DNA from: Haemophilus_D parainfluenzae_AD
GTDB taxonomy: Bacteria > Pseudomonadota > Gammaproteobacteria > Enterobacterales > Pasteurellaceae
Assembly: GCF_001679325.1 (NCBI RefSeq)
Contig: NZ_LZMX01000008.1
Length of the DNA: 7,624 nt
Strand: one strand, 5' to 3'
Within the stretch, counting starts at the first letter, position 1, and each line of letters starts with the position of its first letter. Below the pieces are notes generated by a model. The model searched no databases. It was not told the DNA's origin and worked only from the letters and a program-made list of their open reading frames with translations. Below are positions 5,824 through 7,624 of the stretch, in pieces. Both the position numbers and the translations under genes were made by a program.

Positions 5824-7202
5824 AATTTTTCCACCGTATCTAATAGTGCCTTAAAGTCGGCCACGCTGCGTAAATCTAACCAAATTTTTCCTTTCTCAAC
5901 ACGACCGATTATTGGTTGTTCTAACGCTTTGAATACTGTTAAAAGTGCGGTTAATTTTGCCTCTGTTTTTTCTGCAATCGTCACTGCAAGAGAAGGAATC
6001 GTCGCCATCGGTTGAGAACCACTCCCAATCTGAGCAAAGCTTTCTTCAATCTCAACCTGGTAATCTTTTAAACGATTTGCTAAACAGGCTTTAAGTTGTT
6101 CAGCTTTTTCTTTTAATACATCCATTGATTGGGTGAGCAAATGTAAAGTTGGCAATGTTTCAGTAAGTTTTTCAGGTTGGAGATAAAGGCGTAATGTTGC
6201 CTCAAGCCCAGCTAAAATCACTTTATCGCAACGCAATACGCGCTTTAATGGGTGAGCTTGTAACTGAGCAATCCACTCTTTTTTACCGACGATAATACCG
6301 GCTTGTGTTCCACCCAATAATTTATCACCCGAGAATGACACCAAGTTTACGCCCTGTGCGACTTTTTCTTGCACCGTTGGCTCATTCGGTAAATCATATT
6401 GGCTTAGATCAATCAATGCCCCACTACCCAGATCCGTAATAACAGGAATATCAAATTCTCGCCCAAGATCAACCAACTCTTGTTCTGAAACCGAAGCAGT
6501 AAATCCACTAATATGATAGTTACTGCAATGTACTTTCATTAAGAAGGCGGTATTTTCATTAATTGCTTGACGATAATCTTTCAAATGTGTGCGGTTTGTA
6601 GTTCCGACTTCAACCAGTTTACAGCCGGCTTGAGCCATAATGTCAGGGATGCGAAATGCGCCACCGATTTCAATTAACTCACCACGAGAAATAATCACTT
6701 CTTTATCTTTTGCAAAAGTAGCTAACATCAAGAGTACGGCTGCCGCATTATTATTCACAATACATGCAGCTTCTGCACCTGTGAGTTGCGCAAGTAGTTC
6801 ACTAATATAATTATCTCGATGACTGCGTTTGCCTTCTTCCAAATCATATTCCAGCGCAACGTTACCTTTCATCGCATGAAGTGCCGCTTGTTGTGCACTT
6901 TCAGCCCATAATGCTCGCCCTAAATTTGTATGTAATACCGTGCCCGTTAAGTTATGAACTGATTTAATCTGCACATGATTTTGTTGAGTTAATCGCTCTT
7001 GTAAATAATGCAATGTACTCGGATGATCGGCAAAAAAGTGCGGTAAGTTTTGGTGTTGTTTGATAAACTCGCGTCCTTCAGACAATAATTGGCGCAATTC
7101 ACGTACAACGGCTGAATGACCAAATTCAGTTAAAAGCATTTCACCTTCTGGTGTTTTTAAAAATTTATCTACCGAAGGAAGTTGTTGAAAAAGTGCGGTC
7201 AT
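5820..7202 (-). CDS. selA: L-seryl-tRNA(Sec) selenium transferase SelA (selenocysteine synthase)
   Basis: 460-residue PLP enzyme (E. coli SelA, 463) that converts seryl-tRNA(Sec) to selenocysteyl-tRNA(Sec) using selenophosphate from SelD. The N-terminal domain (about 1-75) is the tRNA-binding part. The fold-type-I core has NLTGTVLHTNLGRA (84-97), EYDLEEGKRSHRD (118-130), IVNNNAAAVLLML (148-160), TDLGSGALIDLS (256-267) with the PLP-ring aspartate D257, and SFSGDKLLGGTQAG (289-302) with the PLP-binding lysine K294. IIGRVEKGKIWLDLR (431-445) lies in the C-terminal domain. All expected catalytic residues are present and there is no frameshift. The start is supported by AGGA at 7213-7210, 7 bases before ATG, and by MTALFQQLPSVDK, typical of Pasteurellaceae SelA. 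The start codon lies partly inside a USS. The TGA stop overlaps the selB ATG. It is the first gene of the selA-selB-lipoprotein unit, divergent from selC. Confidence 0.97.
   Translation of the reverse strand: MTALFQQLPSVDKFLKTPEGEMLLTEFGHSAVVRELRQLLSEGREFIKQHQNLPHFFADHPSTLHYLQERLTQQNHVQIKSVHNLTGTVLHTNLGRALWAESAQQAALHAMKGNVALEYDLEEGKRSHRDNYISELLAQLTGAEAACIVNNNAAAVLLMLATFAKDKEVIISRGELIEIGGAFRIPDIMAQAGCKLVEVGTTNRTHLKDYRQAINENTAFLMKVHCSNYHISGFTASVSEQELVDLGREFDIPVITDLGSGALIDLSQYDLPNEPTVQEKVAQGVNLVSFSGDKLLGGTQAGIIVGKKEWIAQLQAHPLKRVLRCDKVILAGLEATLRLYLQPEKLTETLPTLHLLTQSMDVLKEKAEQLKACLANRLKDYQVEIEESFAQIGSGSQPMATIPSLAVTIAEKTEAKLTALLTVFKALEQPIIGRVEKGKIWLDLRSVADFKALLDTVEKL
5943..5951 (+). repeat. DNA uptake signal sequence in the 3' part of selA
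   Basis: Exact core on the plus strand, antisense to selA, extended as AAAAGTGCGGTTAATTTT, the classical full H. influenzae-type consensus with its AT tail. It encodes LTALL at residues 417-421. Confidence 0.9.
7036..7044 (+). repeat. DNA uptake signal sequence in the 5' part of selA
   Basis: Exact core AAGTGCGGT on the plus strand, antisense to selA, encoding LPHFF at residues 53-57 in the variable N-terminal domain. Confidence 0.9.
7191..7199 (+). repeat. DNA uptake signal sequence at the selA start codon
   Basis: Exact core AAGTGCGGT on the plus strand, followed by CAT, the complement of the selA start ATG. The USS therefore encodes codons 2-4 (TAL) plus the edge of the start codon. It lies in the ribosome-binding window of selA. 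Confidence 0.9.
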
Positions 7203-7209
7203 TTTTAAT

Positions 7210-7213
7210 TCCT
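7210..7213 (-). promoter_or_regulatory. Ribosome binding site of selA
   Basis: AGGA on the minus strand within AATAGGAATT, 7 bases before the ATG at 7202. It supports the assigned start and makes the adjacent USS (7191-7199) part of the first four codons. Confidence 0.65.
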
Positions 7214-7227
7214 ATTTCAAAATGGCG

Positions 7228-7256
7228 TTGAATTGCGAACTAATTTACGCTAAAGT
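7228..7256 (+). promoter_or_regulatory. Predicted sigma-70 promoter for selC
   Basis: TTGAAT at 7228-7233 and TAAAGT at 7251-7256 (4 of 6 each) with a 17-base spacer. Transcription would begin near 7263, about 12 bases before the mature tRNA 5' end. The match is modest, and no GC-rich discriminator typical of stable-RNA promoters is evident. It overlaps the selA promoter on the other strand. Confidence 0.4.
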
Positions 7257-7270
7257 AACCGCAATTTCAA
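7242..7270 (-). promoter_or_regulatory. Predicted sigma-70 promoter for the selA-selB operon
   Basis: On the minus strand, TTGAAA at 7270-7265 (5 of 6) and TAAATT at 7247-7242 (4 of 6) with a 17-base spacer. The start would be near 7235, giving a leader of about 33 bases that contains the AGGA ribosome binding site. Divergent from, and interleaved with, the selC promoter. Confidence 0.5.
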
Positions 7271-7274
7271 TAAC

Positions 7275-7369
7275 GGAAGGTCGTCATCTCCGGTGAGGTG
7301 GCAGGACTTCAAATCCTGTTGGGGACGCCAGCGTTCCCGGGTGGGTTCAACTCCCATGACCTTCCGCCA
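7275..7369 (+). tRNA. selC: tRNA-Sec (anticodon TCA)
   Basis: 95-nt selenocysteine tRNA, the same length as in E. coli. The acceptor arm is the unusual 8 bp of bacterial tRNA-Sec: GGAAGGTC (7275-7282) pairs perfectly with GACCTTCC (7358-7365), followed by discriminator G and an encoded CCA (7367-7369). The D stem is 6 bp with a 4-base loop (CATCTC 7285-7290 / GAGGTG 7295-7300). The anticodon stem CAGGA/TCCTG encloses CTTCAAA with anticodon TCA at 7309-7311, reading UGA. A long extra arm (GGGGACGC 7321-7328 / GCGTTCCC 7331-7338) and a 5-bp T stem with TTCAACT (7346-7352) complete it. The tRNA is charged with serine, converted by SelA and delivered by SelB, both encoded divergently 72 bases away. 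Nothing suggests decay. Confidence 0.97.
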
Positions 7370-7461
7370 CTTTTTCCTCCAACAACTATTTCTCTCTTCC
7401 TAATATTCACTTTTTTAATTTAAGTTTTCATTATAATTTTGCGGAATTTTAGGCAAACAAA
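7370..7461. other. Non-coding AT-rich gap between selC and tuf
   Basis: No gene is visible. Five T residues at 7372-7376 come directly after the encoded CCA of selC and could help 3' end formation, but no hairpin other than the tRNA itself precedes them. The rest is T-rich on the plus strand without convincing promoter pairs, repeats or integrase remnants. Confidence 0.5.
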
Positions 7462-7485
7462 AAGGCGTATCTTTCGATACGCCTT
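7459..7485 (-). terminator. Rho-independent terminator of tuf
   Basis: A perfect 10-bp stem, AAGGCGTATC (7462-7471) with GATACGCCTT (7476-7485). On the minus strand the loop is GAAA closed by C-G, a stable GNRA-type tetraloop, and the stem runs into TTTTTGTTT. It lies 32 bases past the tuf stop codon. The plus-strand side has only CTT after the stem, so it is a poor terminator for selC, although the hairpin may stabilise a 3' end. Confidence 0.9.
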
Positions 7486-7517
7486 CTTAATCTAACTTGT
7501 TACAGTTAATACATCAA

Positions 7518-7624
7518 TTATTTGATGATTTTCGCAACAACGCCAGCACCTACTGTACGGCCACCTTCACGGATTGCGAAACGTAAACCTTGGTCCATCG
7601 CGATTGGGTGGATTAAGCTTACTG
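7518..7624 (-). CDS. tuf: Elongation factor Tu, C-terminal end (partial)
   Basis: The last 34 codons and the TAA stop of a gene cut by the right edge of the window. The peptide contains [19 protein letters not shown] followed by [13 protein letters not shown], the highly conserved end of EF-Tu domain 3. EF-Tu delivers ordinary aminoacyl-tRNAs to the ribosome. Its neighbour SelB is the specialised paralogue for Sec-tRNA, but this piece ends at the EF-Tu C-terminus, so it is not a SelB fragment. Haemophilus usually carries two tuf copies, and which one this is cannot be told from here. Confidence 0.93.

Noticed and set aside
7216..7232. Small hairpin in the selA leader (TTCAA / TTGAA, loop CGCCATT) as a SelB-binding or SECIS-like regulator
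   Set aside because: Only 5 weak base pairs and none of the SECIS loop or bulge features; this can arise by chance in AT-rich sequence.
7406..7437. TATAAT at 7432-7437 as a plus-strand promoter
   Set aside because: The best -35 (TTCACT, 7406-7411) is 20 bases away and no plus-strand gene follows, only the tuf terminator and antisense tuf.
7370..7517. Integration site at the 3' end of selC
   Set aside because: selC is a known island insertion site in enterobacteria, but there is no direct repeat of the tRNA 3' end and no integrase fragment before tuf.
1..7624. Hidden selenoprotein gene read through an in-frame TGA in this window
   Set aside because: Every gene ends at its expected family C-terminus. 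I saw no conserved coding continuation past a TGA and no SECIS-like hairpin after one.

Overview
The window most likely comes from the chromosome of a Haemophilus species or close relative in the Pasteurellaceae. The main evidence is eight exact copies of the 9-base Haemophilus-type DNA uptake signal sequence (USS, AAGTGCGGT on either strand), about one per kilobase, together with an AT-rich base composition and protein sequences that match gammaproteobacterial families closely. A HemG-type protoporphyrinogen oxidase would suit a haem-prototrophic member such as the H. parainfluenzae group better than H. influenzae, but that species call is inference. I see no phage, IS element, CRISPR array, toxin-antitoxin pair or defence genes. 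This is a housekeeping region, and I did not find a new system in it.

Left part (1-2785). A minus-strand unit, yigZ-trkH-hemG, runs leftwards. It starts from a predicted promoter in the 116-base yigZ/tusA gap and ends at a hairpin-plus-U-tract terminator at 49-74. The genes are 10 bases apart (yigZ-trkH) and overlap by one base (trkH-hemG, TAATG), so translational coupling is likely. yigZ encodes an IMPACT-family protein, trkH the potassium-transport membrane subunit, and hemG the flavodoxin-like protoporphyrinogen oxidase. The same order occurs in E. coli. Positions 1-48 hold nothing I can identify.

Middle (2786-3053). tusA, the sulfur-carrier protein of tRNA thiolation, is the only plus-strand protein gene. 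Its promoter overlaps the yigZ promoter. It meets the right-hand operon head-on at a 28-base gap, which is filled by a hairpin made from one perfect and one decayed USS.

Right part (3054-7369). This is a compact selenocysteine locus. selA (selenocysteine synthase) and selB (Sec-specific elongation factor) overlap by four bases on the minus strand. A DUF3298/RsiV-like lipoprotein gene of unknown role follows selB after 7 bases. selC (tRNA-Sec, anticodon UCA) lies 72 bases upstream of selA on the opposite strand, with overlapping divergent promoters. tRNA, charging enzyme and delivery factor are therefore all here; selD and the selenoprotein genes are not.

Right edge (7370-7624). A 148-base non-coding gap contains a strong terminator, followed by the last 34 codons of a tuf gene (EF-Tu) entering from the right on the minus strand.
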